Below, in pieces: positions 1-9,132 of a DNA stretch of 64,000 bases (the first letter of the stretch is position 1; the number at the start of each line of letters is the position of its first letter). The notes under the pieces are model-generated. The model had not been told where the DNA came from. It saw only the letters and a list, made by a program, of their open reading frames with translations, and did not search any database. The stretch spans positions 806,001 through 870,000 of the forward strand of contig CAVWLO010000003.1 of NCBI GenBank assembly GCA_963755985.1. Direction: 5' to 3'. The stretch comes from DASXMT01 sp963755985 (lineage in GTDB: Bacteria; Actinomycetota; Acidimicrobiia; Acidimicrobiales; RAAP-2). A program made the position numbers and the translations under genes.

Positions 1-2
1 GT

Positions 3-704
3 TTGCGGATCGTGTCACTGTTTCTGGGAGATCCTGCTGGCTACGTCGAGCGAGTCCACGATGCGGGCGGACTCGTTCTGTGTACGGTCGGAAGCGCCGA
101 AGAGGCGCGGCGGGCGGTCGCCAGAGGCGTTGATGTCGTCGTGGCGCAGGGTTGGGAGGCGGGGGGGCACGTGGGGGGTCAGATTGCGACGCTCCCCTTG
201 GTGCCCGCCGTCGTGGACGCGGTGGCGCCGGTGCCAGTGATCGCGGCCGGTGGGATCGGGGACGCTCGCGGCGTGGCCGCCGTTCTCGCCCTGGGCGCTC
301 AGGCGGCGTGGGTTGGTACTCAGTTTCTGCTTGCCCAGGAGATGCCCATCCACCAGGAGTACCGCATTCGCCTGATCAACGCGGCCGAGACCGACGCGGA
401 GTGGTACCCCGACCTCTACGACGTCGACTGGCCGGACTCGCCCCATCGAGCGCTCCGCAACTCGACAGCCGAGATGTGGGATGCCGCGGGCCGGCCGCCT
501 CTGGAGAGTCGGCCTGGAGTGGGCGATGTCATCGCTCACTTCGCTTCGGACGAAGCAATCGTCCGCTACGAGCCTGCGCCGCCGATGGTTGGCACCACCG
601 GTGACATTGAAGCGCTCTCCATGTGGGCCGGACAGAGCGTCGCCCTTGCCAGGCAGTCACGACCCGCGGCGGAGATCGTGGCTGAGCTCGTCTCGCGTTT
701 GTGA
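3..704 (+). CDS. nitronate monooxygenase family protein, C-terminal part (5' end outside window)
   Basis: The reading frame is open to the window edge, so this is the last ~233 residues of a flavin-dependent nitronate monooxygenase (2-nitropropane dioxygenase family), which oxidises alkyl nitronates with FMN. The visible part is the C-terminal half of the TIM barrel. AQGWEAGGHVGG (about residues 48-59) contains the family's conserved His. The AAGGIGD stretch followed by GAQAAWVGTQFL is the FMN-phosphate binding region. A 70-residue tail follows, as in actinobacterial members. The apparent first codon is a chance TTG. A second paralogue lies at 53362-54342. Family assignment is firm; the physiological substrate is unknown. 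Confidence 0.9.
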   Translation: MRIVSLFLGDPAGYVERVHDAGGLVLCTVGSAEEARRAVARGVDVVVAQGWEAGGHVGGQIATLPLVPAVVDAVAPVPVIAAGGIGDARGVAAVLALGAQAAWVGTQFLLAQEMPIHQEYRIRLINAAETDAEWYPDLYDVDWPDSPHRALRNSTAEMWDAAGRPPLESRPGVGDVIAHFASDEAIVRYEPAPPMVGTTGDIEALSMWAGQSVALARQSRPAAEIVAELVSRL

Positions 705-807
705 GCCTGCCGCTGGGGTCGATGACTCGGTAGGGCGGCGATTGGGCGACCGTCTGGGGCCACCAGCCGTTCACGCCCGAGATTCCTGAGTGGTTAGATC
801 GAGCGGT

Positions 808-1215
808 TTAGGTGAAGAATCGCTCAGCCGCCCCTTGATCCTCGAAGAAGACCTTGATGTCGGACAGGCGATCGCCGGAGTCGGACTCGAGAAGGTACAG
901 GTGATGCCCGCGATAGATCGTGCCGGCATTCTGAGCCTGGGCGTACTGGACGGCAGCTATGTGGGTTTCGCCCACCATCCAATCGATCCACTTCAGGACC
1001 TCAAATGTGCCCTTCGAGTAATCGGTCAACGTGGCGAAGTGACGTATAACCTCGTCGGGTCCGTGGAACACCCCGGCGAGCTTGTCGTGCCCCGGCACAG
1101 TAAAGACAACGTTCGGCGAGAGCAGTGGCACCTCGTTGTCGAGGTGCGTCGGCGAGTCGCTTAGAAAGAACTGTTTCGCATTGAGCAATCGCTGGGGTTC
1201 TGGAGAGAGCGCCAT
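808..1215 (-). CDS. SnoaL/NTF2-like protein
   Basis: A protein of about 135 residues with the pattern of the SnoaL-like NTF2 fold: an N-terminal helix, then FTVPGHDKLAGVFHGPDEVI, a strand-rich middle and a final FFEDQ segment. Members are small cone-shaped proteins that act as isomerases, hydratases or ligand-binding proteins. The frame stays open further upstream, but the ATG at 1215 gives the usual family length, so I chose it. No good ribosome site precedes it. It faces the nitronate monooxygenase tail to tail. No specific reaction can be assigned. Confidence 0.7.
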   Translation of the reverse strand: MALSPEPQRLLNAKQFFLSDSPTHLDNEVPLLSPNVVFTVPGHDKLAGVFHGPDEVIRHFATLTDYSKGTFEVLKWIDWMVGETHIAAVQYAQAQNAGTIYRGHHLYLLESDSGDRLSDIKVFFEDQGAAERFFT

Positions 1216-1629
1216 TTCGCGATTGCTAGTTGGATCAGGATCGTTACCGTGGCCGTTGAGGGGCAATATTGACCTGAAGACCCAACCGCCTACGTTGGCG
1301 ACTCTCGGTCGGCCTTGGACGGACTTCACGGGACGCCTTGTCCAGAATCCGGATTGAGTTTAGGAGCGTGCGACACCGCCGGCGTCGCCGCGGTCTTGCA
1401 GGTTCGCGGCGAACGAAGCGCAGTAGGACTCCTTGCGTGACCTGACAAAATCGCAAGAGTTATCCGGCGCGAAGTTCCCTTGACAAATCCCTTGAGACGT
1501 GAGAGTCAATTGGCGGTGGCTCATAGGCACAAACAAGCTTGCCGAGGGGACCGCGGAAGACGAAGGGTGGACTCGGCGCATTGACCGGCTTATCGCGCTG
1601 CCCGAAGAGAAGAGTTCGTGGGGGGCAAA
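1216..1629. other. intergenic region without a supported gene
   Basis: Between two divergent NTF2-like genes. Small frames on both strands show no recognisable domain or ribosome site. It probably holds both promoters, but none is convincing by eye. Confidence 0.4.
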
Positions 1630-2455
1630 ATGCCATGGTTTCCAGATTTCGTAGGCGCCGTTGAACTCGCCCGTCGCCAAACACGGTCCGTCGGCCTTGC
1701 TGATCCCGTCCAGCGGTACTTCAACGCCCTCGAGAGCGGGCGCACTCACGAACTAGAAGAAATATGGCCCGGCCAAGTGGCGATTTACGATCCCCGGGAT
1801 GGGGAGGTGCGCGGACATCGACAGCTTCGACGGTTTGTTCGTAACAATCAATTGTTGTGGGCTGAGCGCCACGTCCGCATCGAAACCGTGGCCTCCACCT
1901 GCATTGGTGGGCGGGCCGTAGTCGAGCTGCTGGCGCACCTGGACGACTACGACGGTCAGCCGGTGGATTGGCCGATAGCCGTCGTTGCAGAGTCTCCCGA
2001 CGAACTGTCGGTGATGTTCCGCACCTATTGCAGCCAATGGCCGGTCGACGGGCAGCGTCACATCAGGCGCCCCCTGCTCGGGTCGGCAAACACCCCGCTG
2101 AGTGACGTTGTCGGCCGATATCTCAGCCGCGCTAAGCGCCGGAGATCTCGACTCCATCGTGAGCGCGTTCGCCCCAGACGGGTACTTCCGCGAGTCAATC
2201 GGTCCGCACTTTTTACACCATGGCACCCGTGAGCTCCGTTCGTATTTTGCCGAGTGCTTCAAGGCAGGTGGTGGGATCAAACTCGAGCACTGCACCGTGA
2301 CCGACGACGGTGAGCGTTGCGCCCTGGAATTCAACTGTGTTCGATGGGGCAGTCATGACCTGACACCCCAAGCTGGAATTGCCGTCTATGAGCGAAGTTC
2401 GGACGGTCTGCTGGCTGCCGCCCGAATCTACGACGACATCGAAGCGCCCGTTTGA
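1630..2455 (+). pseudogene. two-domain NTF2-like protein, frameshifted near 2125-2140
   Basis: Two tandem NTF2-like domains are encoded in different frames. The first (from ATG 1630, after a GGGGGGC ribosome-site-like run) ends in SDVVGRYLS and then reads into an arginine-rich out-of-frame tail. The second continues in the next frame as ALSAGDLDSIVSAFAPDGYF and runs through GGGIKLEHCTVTDDG and RIYDDIEAPV to the stop at 2455. Joining the frames near 2125-2140 restores one continuous two-domain protein of about 274 residues. Either one base was lost or gained in the genome, or the base call is wrong. The sequence beyond the break remains well conserved, so decay, if real, is recent. Confidence 0.7.
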
Positions 2456-2629
2456 CCGTTGTACATCGACTGGGAGATTGCAGCGACGTTATGCAACCAC
2501 AATGACGACCCAAAGGCGGACTCATCGCTGTCCAGTTAGCCGATCTCAGTCGCAGTTGGGCAGATCTGATCTGATGCTCGTCGGCGCGGCCAGATCGGAT
2601 CTTGCGCATCCGCGAGCGAAGGAATTCAC

Positions 2630-4519
2630 GTGACCACGACCCCCATAGCTGACTATGCGCTCCTGTCGGATCGGCACAGCGCTGCACTGGTCAGTCGGGG
2701 CGGGTCGATCGACTGGCTCTGCTTCCCACGGTTCGACAGCCCCTCGACCTTCGGTCGCCTCCTCGATGAGAAAGCCGGGCACTGGTTCTTCGGGGCCACC
2801 AACGCGACGGAAGTGAGCAGGCGCTACCTGCACCGCACCATGGTGTTGGAGACTACGCAGCGCACACCGACCGGTTCGGTCACGATCACCGACGCACTCG
2901 CCATGGGTTCTGGCAACCGGGGACACGAGCTCGGCAAAGGAGCACCTCACCTTCTCCTGCGGCGCGCCACGTGTACGGAGGGACAGGTCGACGTGTCCCT
3001 GGAGTACGTCCCGCGCCCCGATTACGGGTTGAAACATCCATCGCTCGACGCGGTCGACGGTGGAATGACGGACTCAGGGAGCGCTGACGGGCTGGTGCTG
3101 TCGACGTCCGTGTCCCTGACGCTCGACCAGGACCGCGCCGCGGCCTCAGGCCGGTTCCAGCTTGCCCAAGGCGAAAGCATGGGCTTCGCCCTGCATCACG
3201 GGAACCAGACTGAGGGCAGTTCGGCCAGGGTCTGGAGCCCGTCGGAAATACGCGCCCGGCTCGAAGATACCGTGGCGGGGTGGGAGTCGTGGTCTGAGCT
3301 CCACCAGGCCTACGTGGGTCCGTGGCAAGACATGGTGCACCACAGCGGCCGGGTGCTCCAGTCACTCTCCTTTGCACCCACCGGCGCCATCTGCGCGGCG
3401 GCGACCACGTCGTTGCCCGAGGTGGTGGGCGGCTCCCGGAACTGGGACTACCGCTATGCCTGGGTCCGGGACGCCTCCTTCACGATCCAAGCCCTTTGGG
3501 TGGCGGCTTGTCCCGACGAAGCCAACCAGTTCTTCGATTACGTCTCCTCGTCGGCGGCCGGCTCGCTCGACCGGGGCGGTGACTTGCCGATCATGTTCGG
3601 TATCGGCGGTGAACGGGACCTAACCGAGCGGGAACTGCCGCAGCTGGAGGGCTGGCGGCACTCGGCGCCGGTCCGGGTGGGCAACGCCGCCTGGAAACAA
3701 CGCCAGCTGGACGTCTACGGCGAGTTGCTCAACGCGGTATACCGCATGTCTGACCACCTGTTCGACGGTACCCACCGGGTGGGGCCACTGTCCGACTCGG
3801 GAATGTGGGATACGCCCACCGACCTGGCACCAGCTACGCGAAAGTTCGTAGTGCAGCTGGCCGACACCGCCGCCCACCGGTGGAAGGAGAAGGACCAAGG
3901 AATCTGGGAGATCAGGGGGGAGCCGCATGATTTCTTGTATTCCAAGCTGATGTGCTGGGTGGCCCTCGATCGAGCGGTGATCCTGGCCGACCGTCTCAAC
4001 GCCTCCTCTCGAATCGGGCCATGGACGCAGACGCGGGACCAGATCCGTGAGGCGATCGTGACAAAGGGCTGGAGTGACCGGGCCGAGGCTTTCACCCAGT
4101 TCTTTGGCTCGGACGAGCTTGACGCCTCCAACCTGATGGTGTCCTTAGTGGGATTTCTCCCGGCGAACGATCCGAGGGTGCTGGCCACGATCGACGCGAC
4201 AGAGGAGCGGCTCACCGACGAGCGGGGATTGGTCTATCGCTATCGGTCCCACGACGGCCTCGAGGGTGAGGAGGGCACCTTCCTTTTGTGCACCTTCTGG
4301 CTGGCCCAGGCGCTGGCCCAGGCGGGCCAGCCGGTTCGGGCCCGGGCCGCGTTCGAGCGTGCCGCCGCCTTCGTCAATGAGGTCGGGCTGCTGGCCGAAG
4401 AGGTCGATCCAGTCAGCGGAGAGCTTCTTGGCAACTTCCCACAGGCGTTCAGTCATATCGGGCTCGTCAACGCGGCCTGGGCAATTTCTGAGAGCGAGCG
4501 ACATGCGCAGCCGACTTGA
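2630..4519 (+). CDS. glycoside hydrolase family 15 protein (trehalase/glucoamylase-like)
   Basis: A 629-residue protein starting at GTG 2630, preceded by a GAAGGA ribosome site. It begins IADYALLSDRHSAALV and GSIDWLCFPRFDSPS, the signature of bacterial GH15 enzymes with an N-terminal beta-sandwich (about residues 1-260) and a C-terminal (alpha/alpha)6 barrel. The motif NWDYRYAWVRDASFT is near residue 270. EGTFLLCTFWLAQAL follows near 545. EEVDP and GNFPQAFSHIGLVNAAW, holding the likely catalytic base, lie near 590-610. In actinobacteria such enzymes are often inverting trehalases, otherwise glucoamylases; the sequence alone does not decide. There is no signal peptide, so it acts in the cytoplasm. 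The redoxin gene follows after 59 bases. Confidence 0.9.
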   Translation: MTTTPIADYALLSDRHSAALVSRGGSIDWLCFPRFDSPSTFGRLLDEKAGHWFFGATNATEVSRRYLHRTMVLETTQRTPTGSVTITDALAMGSGNRGHELGKGAPHLLLRRATCTEGQVDVSLEYVPRPDYGLKHPSLDAVDGGMTDSGSADGLVLSTSVSLTLDQDRAAASGRFQLAQGESMGFALHHGNQTEGSSARVWSPSEIRARLEDTVAGWESWSELHQAYVGPWQDMVHHSGRVLQSLSFAPTGAICAAATTSLPEVVGGSRNWDYRYAWVRDASFTIQALWVAACPDEANQFFDYVSSSAAGSLDRGGDLPIMFGIGGERDLTERELPQLEGWRHSAPVRVGNAAWKQRQLDVYGELLNAVYRMSDHLFDGTHRVGPLSDSGMWDTPTDLAPATRKFVVQLADTAAHRWKEKDQGIWEIRGEPHDFLYSKLMCWVALDRAVILADRLNASSRIGPWTQTRDQIREAIVTKGWSDRAEAFTQFFGSDELDASNLMVSLVGFLPANDPRVLATIDATEERLTDERGLVYRYRSHDGLEGEEGTFLLCTFWLAQALAQAGQPVRARAAFERAAAFVNEVGLLAEEVDPVSGELLGNFPQAFSHIGLVNAAWAISESERHAQPT

Positions 4520-4578
4520 ACATCTGCTGGACTCCTGTGGGATCTTTGGGGCCAGACCCTTTCGAGTTTGGAGGACGC

Positions 4579-5193
4579 ATGCGCAGCGACATCCGTGAAG
4601 GCGAGACGTTTCCCGACTACGAACTCGCCGATCAATCCGGCCGGCGGCGCTCCCTGTCGGAGCTGCAGGGGGGCAACCCAATGGTGCTCCATCTATCCCG
4701 TGGCGGCTTCGATCCCAAAGAGCATCAATTCGAAGGGCAATTGGTTGACGTATATCCCGAGTTCAGGAATGCGTACACGCGGTTGGCTCTCATCTCGACC
4801 GACAATCAGCTGAACATCAATGAGTTCCGGGACGCGCTGGGCGCAACGTGGCCGTTCCTGTCAGACCCCGATCGGGTCGTCCAGAAGGATCTGGACATCA
4901 GAGAGTTCACCGATGAGCCGCACGATCCGATGATCCCCCACACGTTCGTCCTCGAGCCAGGACTCAAGATCTTCAAGATCTACAACGGATACTGGTACTG
5001 GGGCCGCCCCACGATGGCAGAGCTCCACGTAGATCTGAGGGGCGTCTTCATGAAAATTCGGCCTGATTTCGACTTGGCGGCGCCGGGGTTGAGGGAGGCG
5101 TGGGAACGAGGAGATCGGGATCAATTCCTGGTCGACACCTTGGATGAGCCGATCCGGTACACCGAAGGCAAGAGCATCGGCATCAAACGCTGA
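4579..5193 (+). CDS. redoxin-domain protein lacking all cysteines
   Basis: A protein of about 204 residues with the AhpC/TSA (peroxiredoxin-like) thioredoxin fold: GETFPDYELADQSG at the N-terminus, PMVLHLSRGGFDPKEH around residues 34-49, and LISTDNQLNINEF and TFVLEPGLKIFKIYNGYWYWGR further on. In active relatives the RGG-x-x-P position carries the peroxidatic Cys; here residue 45 is Asp, and the protein has no cysteine at all. Peroxidase chemistry of the usual kind is therefore excluded. Start ATG 4579 has a GGAGGA site at 4570-4575. A scaffold, chaperone or other non-redox role is possible but is inference. Confidence 0.85.
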   Translation: MRSDIREGETFPDYELADQSGRRRSLSELQGGNPMVLHLSRGGFDPKEHQFEGQLVDVYPEFRNAYTRLALISTDNQLNINEFRDALGATWPFLSDPDRVVQKDLDIREFTDEPHDPMIPHTFVLEPGLKIFKIYNGYWYWGRPTMAELHVDLRGVFMKIRPDFDLAAPGLREAWERGDRDQFLVDTLDEPIRYTEGKSIGIKR

Positions 5194-5410
5194 CCCTGGG
5201 GGGGTCGGGACACCCGTCCCCACCTCAGGTTCTCGACCATAGGAACTCGAGCTGCTCGAGCGGGTGGAAAGGTTGAGGTGTGCACCTGTGCATCACCATT
5301 CGGCCCCCGGAGGCAGGAACGATGTCGAACCCGAGTGCGAGGGATGTTTCAGGTGCAAGGCGCTCGCCTGGGTGCGATAATCCTCTCGGGACCGGACAGA
5401 GGAGAGCCGG

Positions 5411-6088
5411 ATGAGCACCGTCGATGGACAGAGCGCACCCGGCGGATCGCCGAGGAGCCAACCAGCCGATCTCAAGCTGGAGGCGGTCGTCATCCCCGTG
5501 GCCGACGCCGATCGCTCCAAGGCCTTCTACGCCGGCCTCGGCTGGAGGCTCGACGCCGACTTCTCCTTCGAGAACGGCTTCCGGGTCGTGCAATTCACAC
5601 CACCGGGATCGCAGTGTTCTGTGCAGTTCGGCACCCACATCACGGGGGCGCCACCCGGATCTGCCTATGGCCTATACTTGATCGTGTCTGACATCGAAGC
5701 CGAGCGCGTCGAACTGGCCAGCCGCGGAGCACCAGTCAGTGGGGTGTTCCATTCCGGAGCGCCCGGAGCGCAACTCGACCCTGAGGGGACGGGTGGTCGG
5801 GTCAACGGGCCGGATCCGGATCACACGAGCTACAACTCCTTTGCCACGTTCGAGGACCCCGACGGCAACAGCTGGCTACTCCAAGAGGTGACCGATCGCC
5901 TCCCGGGCCGTATCGATCCGACCACCACCTCGTTCGATTCCGCCGGCGACCTGGCTGTGGCATTGCACCGGGCCGAGTCGGCCCACGGTGAGCACGAGAA
6001 GCGCATTGGCCGGCCCGACTCGGACTGGGCCGCCTGGTACGCCGAGTACATGGTGCGTGAACAGAGCGGCCAGGAGCTTCCTGCATGA
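5411..6088 (+). CDS. VOC (glyoxalase-like) family protein with C-terminal extension
   Basis: 225 residues. About residues 20-155 form a vicinal-oxygen-chelate domain (LEAVVIPVADADRSKAFYAG, ending in FEDPDGNSWLLQEV). A 65-residue tail (HGEHEKRIGRPDSDW, WAAWYAEYM) occurs in actinobacterial VOC proteins of unknown substrate. VOC proteins use metal-bound beta-alpha-beta modules for dioxygenase, lyase, isomerase or binding functions. The stop overlaps the next start in an ATGA arrangement (6085-6088), so translation with the FAD oxidoreductase is probably coupled. It opens a four-gene operon reaching 9060. Confidence 0.85.
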   Translation: MSTVDGQSAPGGSPRSQPADLKLEAVVIPVADADRSKAFYAGLGWRLDADFSFENGFRVVQFTPPGSQCSVQFGTHITGAPPGSAYGLYLIVSDIEAERVELASRGAPVSGVFHSGAPGAQLDPEGTGGRVNGPDPDHTSYNSFATFEDPDGNSWLLQEVTDRLPGRIDPTTTSFDSAGDLAVALHRAESAHGEHEKRIGRPDSDWAAWYAEYMVREQSGQELPA

Positions 6089-7458
6089 GCGATTTCAACG
6101 TGATCGTGTTGGGTGGCGGTGCGCCCGGCGAGCACTGCGCCGGGGCCATCGCGGCGCGTGGGCTTCGGGTCGCCGTCGTCGAGCGGGAGCTGGTGGGCGG
6201 CGAGTGCTCCTATTGGGCGTGCATCCCGTCCAAGTCCCTCTTGCGTCCGGGGGAGGCGGTCCAGGGCGCCCGCGACGTCGGCGCCATCGCCGAGGTGAAC
6301 GTGCAGGCGGCGCTGGACTGGCGGGACTATATGGTTTCCAGCTATTCGGATGCGGGGCAGGAGAGATGGCTGGCGGATCGTGGTATCACGCTGGTCCGGG
6401 GTGTGGGCCGGCTCGCCGGGCCCGGCGTGGTCGACGTGGACGGCACTCGCCACACGGCGGAGCATGTCGTCGTAGCGACGGGCGCGGATGCTTTCGTGCC
6501 ACCCATTCCAGGGCTCGATGGCCTGGTCGGCGTGTGGGGTACCCGCGAAGCGACGGCCATGAAGTCGGTTCCCAGCCGCCTTATCGTGCTCGGCGGTGGC
6601 GCGGCCGGTGTCGAGATCGCACAGGTGGTACGGCGGCTCGGTGGTCAAGCCGTGGTTGTCGAGGGCGCCGATCGGCTGATCCCACGAGAGCCGGCCCCCC
6701 TCGGAGTGGCTCTGACCGAGGCACTGCGGCGGGACGGAATCGAGTTGCACCTCGGAGTCCAAGCCGCGGAGGCCTCGCGCGACGGCGGCGACTACGTCTT
6801 GAGGCTTTCCGACGGGACCTCGGTACAAGGAGAGCGACTGCTCGTGGCGACCGGCCGCCGCCCCCGTGTCGAAGGGATCGGGCTCGAGACGGTCGGTATC
6901 GAGGCAAACCCACACGGCGTTGTGGTGGACGAGTATCTGCGTGCCAGCGACAACATTTGGGCCATCGGGGATGTCAACGGGATCTGGCCCCTGACACATG
7001 TCGGCGAGTACGAGGGAGACGTTGTGGCGGCGAACATTGCCGGAGAGAAGCACCCGACGAACTACGAAGCCGTGCCGCGCGTCACGTACACCGATCCGCA
7101 GGCGGCCGCAGTCGGTGCCGCCGAGGCGCCCTACAGCAGCACAACGCTCCTGACCAGCGTGTCCAAGACCGCGACGTACAGCCACCAGTACGCCGAGTCG
7201 AACGGATTCTTGACCCTGCTTAGCGACGGCGCCCGGTTGACCGGCGCCTACGCCCTTGGACCCGAGGCCGGCGAGTGGCTCCAGCAGGCGACGCTCGCCA
7301 TACGCGCTCGCGTTCCGTTGGAGGTGTTGATCGACGTCATCCAGCCGTTCCCGAGTTTCTCGACCATCTTCGATTCGGCTTTCAAAACCCTTCGGATGGA
7401 CATTGCCAAAATGCCGCCGCCCTTGCAGCCCATGCAGGCGCAGATGGCACGGTTATGA
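6085..7458 (+). CDS. FAD-dependent pyridine nucleotide-disulfide oxidoreductase
   Basis: 457 residues of the dihydrolipoamide dehydrogenase/mercuric reductase class I family. It has an FAD-binding VIVLGGGAPGEHCAG, a redox-active C41-x4-C46 in GGECSYWACIPSKSLLRP, an NAD(P)H site RLIVLGGGAAGVEIAQ, and a second FAD motif IWAIGDVNG. The C-terminal dimerisation domain has VIQPFPSFSTIF where lipoamide dehydrogenases carry their His-Glu dyad, so the usual catalytic acid/base pair is missing. This suggests an electron acceptor other than lipoamide. It overlaps the upstream VOC gene by four bases and is followed 26 bases later by another VOC gene. Confidence 0.9.
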   Translation: MSDFNVIVLGGGAPGEHCAGAIAARGLRVAVVERELVGGECSYWACIPSKSLLRPGEAVQGARDVGAIAEVNVQAALDWRDYMVSSYSDAGQERWLADRGITLVRGVGRLAGPGVVDVDGTRHTAEHVVVATGADAFVPPIPGLDGLVGVWGTREATAMKSVPSRLIVLGGGAAGVEIAQVVRRLGGQAVVVEGADRLIPREPAPLGVALTEALRRDGIELHLGVQAAEASRDGGDYVLRLSDGTSVQGERLLVATGRRPRVEGIGLETVGIEANPHGVVVDEYLRASDNIWAIGDVNGIWPLTHVGEYEGDVVAANIAGEKHPTNYEAVPRVTYTDPQAAAVGAAEAPYSSTTLLTSVSKTATYSHQYAESNGFLTLLSDGARLTGAYALGPEAGEWLQQATLAIRARVPLEVLIDVIQPFPSFSTIFDSAFKTLRMDIAKMPPPLQPMQAQMARL

Positions 7459-7484
7459 CCGTGGAAGATCATCGGAGGTAGCCG

Positions 7485-8396
7485 ATGGCTGAGGTCCCAC
7501 CGTCCCAAGAGGAAATCCTGCTCACACACTTCATCGTGTCGGACGACGTCGACCGCTCTCGGCGCTTCTATACCGAAGTCCTCGGGGGCCGGGTCGCCTT
7601 CTCCCGCCCCGGAGGGCCGACCAACGTCGCACTGTCCAATAGTTGGATCGTCATCAATGCCGGCGGAGGCCCGACCGATGACAAGCCGGAGGTAAGCCTG
7701 GAGACGCCCGGCGACCCAAATCGGGTGAGCAGCTTCGTCAACATCCGGGTCAAGGACATCGAGGCGGTGTACTCCGAATGGCGCGCGCGGGGTGCTCCGT
7801 TCCTGACCCCTCCGAAGCAGCACCAGTACGAGATCCGTTGCTACATCCGTGATCCCGATGGTCACCTGATCGAAGTGGGGCAGACCACCGACCCCCAGGG
7901 GGACTGGGTGCCCGATCACTGGCCGTCGGGTACGCCCGCCGATGAGCTCCCAGCGCCTCCACAGGGGATCGTCCTGGCCCACTTCATCGTGTCGGACGAT
8001 GTCGAGCGCTCTCGTCGCTTCTACACCGATGTGCTCGGGGGCAAGCATGCGTTCTCCGGACCCGGAGGGCTCACCTATGTCCAACTGTCGAACAGTTGGA
8101 TCATCATCAACGGCGGCGGAGGCCCGACCGACGACAAGCCGGAGGTCACCCTGGAGACGCCCGCCGATCCCAACCGGGTCAGCAGTTTCCTCAATATACG
8201 AGTGACGGACATGGGCGCCGTGTACACCGAATGGAGCGCGCGCGGTGCGGAATTCCTGACGCCACCGAAGCAGCACCAATACGAAATCCGTTGTTTTATC
8301 CGCGATCCCGATGGTCATCTGATCGAAGTGGGACAAACGACGGACCCCGAGGGAGATTGGTTCCCCGATCAATGGCCATCGAGTAAGTCGGAATGA
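7485..8396 (+). CDS. tandem-duplicated VOC family protein
   Basis: 303 residues made of two almost identical VOC modules, about residues 1-150 and 155-303. Each has HFIVSDDV-[DE]-RSRRFY, NSWI-x-INGGGGPTDDKPE (or its near match), a KQHQYEIRC strand and IRDPDGHLIEVGQTTDP. The likeness extends to the DNA (7520-7920 against 7980-8390), so this is an internal gene duplication of fairly recent origin. DPDGHLIEVG holds a likely metal-ligand Glu. Start ATG 7485 follows GGAGGTAG. Middle gene of the 5411-9060 operon; substrate unknown, possibly a dioxygenase or lyase for a small aromatic or epoxide. Confidence 0.85.
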   Translation: MAEVPPSQEEILLTHFIVSDDVDRSRRFYTEVLGGRVAFSRPGGPTNVALSNSWIVINAGGGPTDDKPEVSLETPGDPNRVSSFVNIRVKDIEAVYSEWRARGAPFLTPPKQHQYEIRCYIRDPDGHLIEVGQTTDPQGDWVPDHWPSGTPADELPAPPQGIVLAHFIVSDDVERSRRFYTDVLGGKHAFSGPGGLTYVQLSNSWIIINGGGGPTDDKPEVTLETPADPNRVSSFLNIRVTDMGAVYTEWSARGAEFLTPPKQHQYEIRCFIRDPDGHLIEVGQTTDPEGDWFPDQWPSSKSE

Positions 8397-8424
8397 GCTT
8401 CCTGACGGGGCGGAGGTCTCCATC

Positions 8425-9060
8425 GTGACCACGGCGATCATCGGCACCGGAGGCATCGGATCGGCCATCGCCCGTCAGCTTTCTGCCGGCGGCGAGACCC
8501 TCCGGCTCTCCAGCGCTGACAAGGAGTCGGCGCGCAAGCTGGCCGCGGCAATCGGCGGAGCGACGGTCGTCGCCCTCGACAACCGGAGCGCTTTGGAAGG
8601 AGCCGATGCCGTCGTCCTTGCCCTGCGGTTTTCCGTGTTGAAAGACGTCATCGACGAGATCGCCGACGCGCTAGGAGATTCGTCTCTCGTCATTCCGAGC
8701 AATCCGGTCGGACTCGACGCACAAGGCGAGGTGGTGCGACTCCTACCGGAAGGGCAGTCATCGGGCCAAGCTGTTGCCAAATGGTTGCCGATTGGGACAC
8801 GCTTTGCTATTGCGTTTGGCACCATGTCGGCCGATCTCTTCGAGTCCTCGAGCCACCGGTCGCCCGAGCCCGCGGTTCTCTTCTACGTCTCCGCCGACGA
8901 GCATGGGAGCGACGAAGTCGATCACTTGATCCGAGCAGCGGGCTTTGAGCCGATGAGGATCGGCGGGGTCGAACAGTCGAGCCGACTCGAGGTGGGCGGC
9001 GATCTTCACGACCTTGTGGTCGGTTCTGCAGAGGCGCGGTCTCTCGTCCGGAGGGCTTGA
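8425..9060 (+). CDS. NADPH-dependent F420 reductase-like / NAD(P)-binding protein
   Basis: 211 residues starting at GTG 8425, 28 bases after the VOC gene. The N-terminal Rossmann signature AIIGTGGIGSAIARQL and the layout of SSADKESARKLA, DAVVLALRF and SNPVG match the coenzyme F420-dependent NADP oxidoreductase family (COG2085), which transfers hydride between NADPH and F420. A substrate-binding C-terminal half follows (KWLPIGTRFAIAFGTMSADLF). It closes the operon with the FAD oxidoreductase and VOC proteins. F420 use is inferred from family; some relatives bind only NADP. Confidence 0.75.
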   Translation: MTTAIIGTGGIGSAIARQLSAGGETLRLSSADKESARKLAAAIGGATVVALDNRSALEGADAVVLALRFSVLKDVIDEIADALGDSSLVIPSNPVGLDAQGEVVRLLPEGQSSGQAVAKWLPIGTRFAIAFGTMSADLFESSSHRSPEPAVLFYVSADEHGSDEVDHLIRAAGFEPMRIGGVEQSSRLEVGGDLHDLVVGSAEARSLVRRA

Positions 9061-9132
9061 TTGCTGTATATGCGATTCGGGCTGCCCCGCTTCGAACAGT
9101 CGTCCCTATCGTCAGGCCAGACTTTCACCTGA

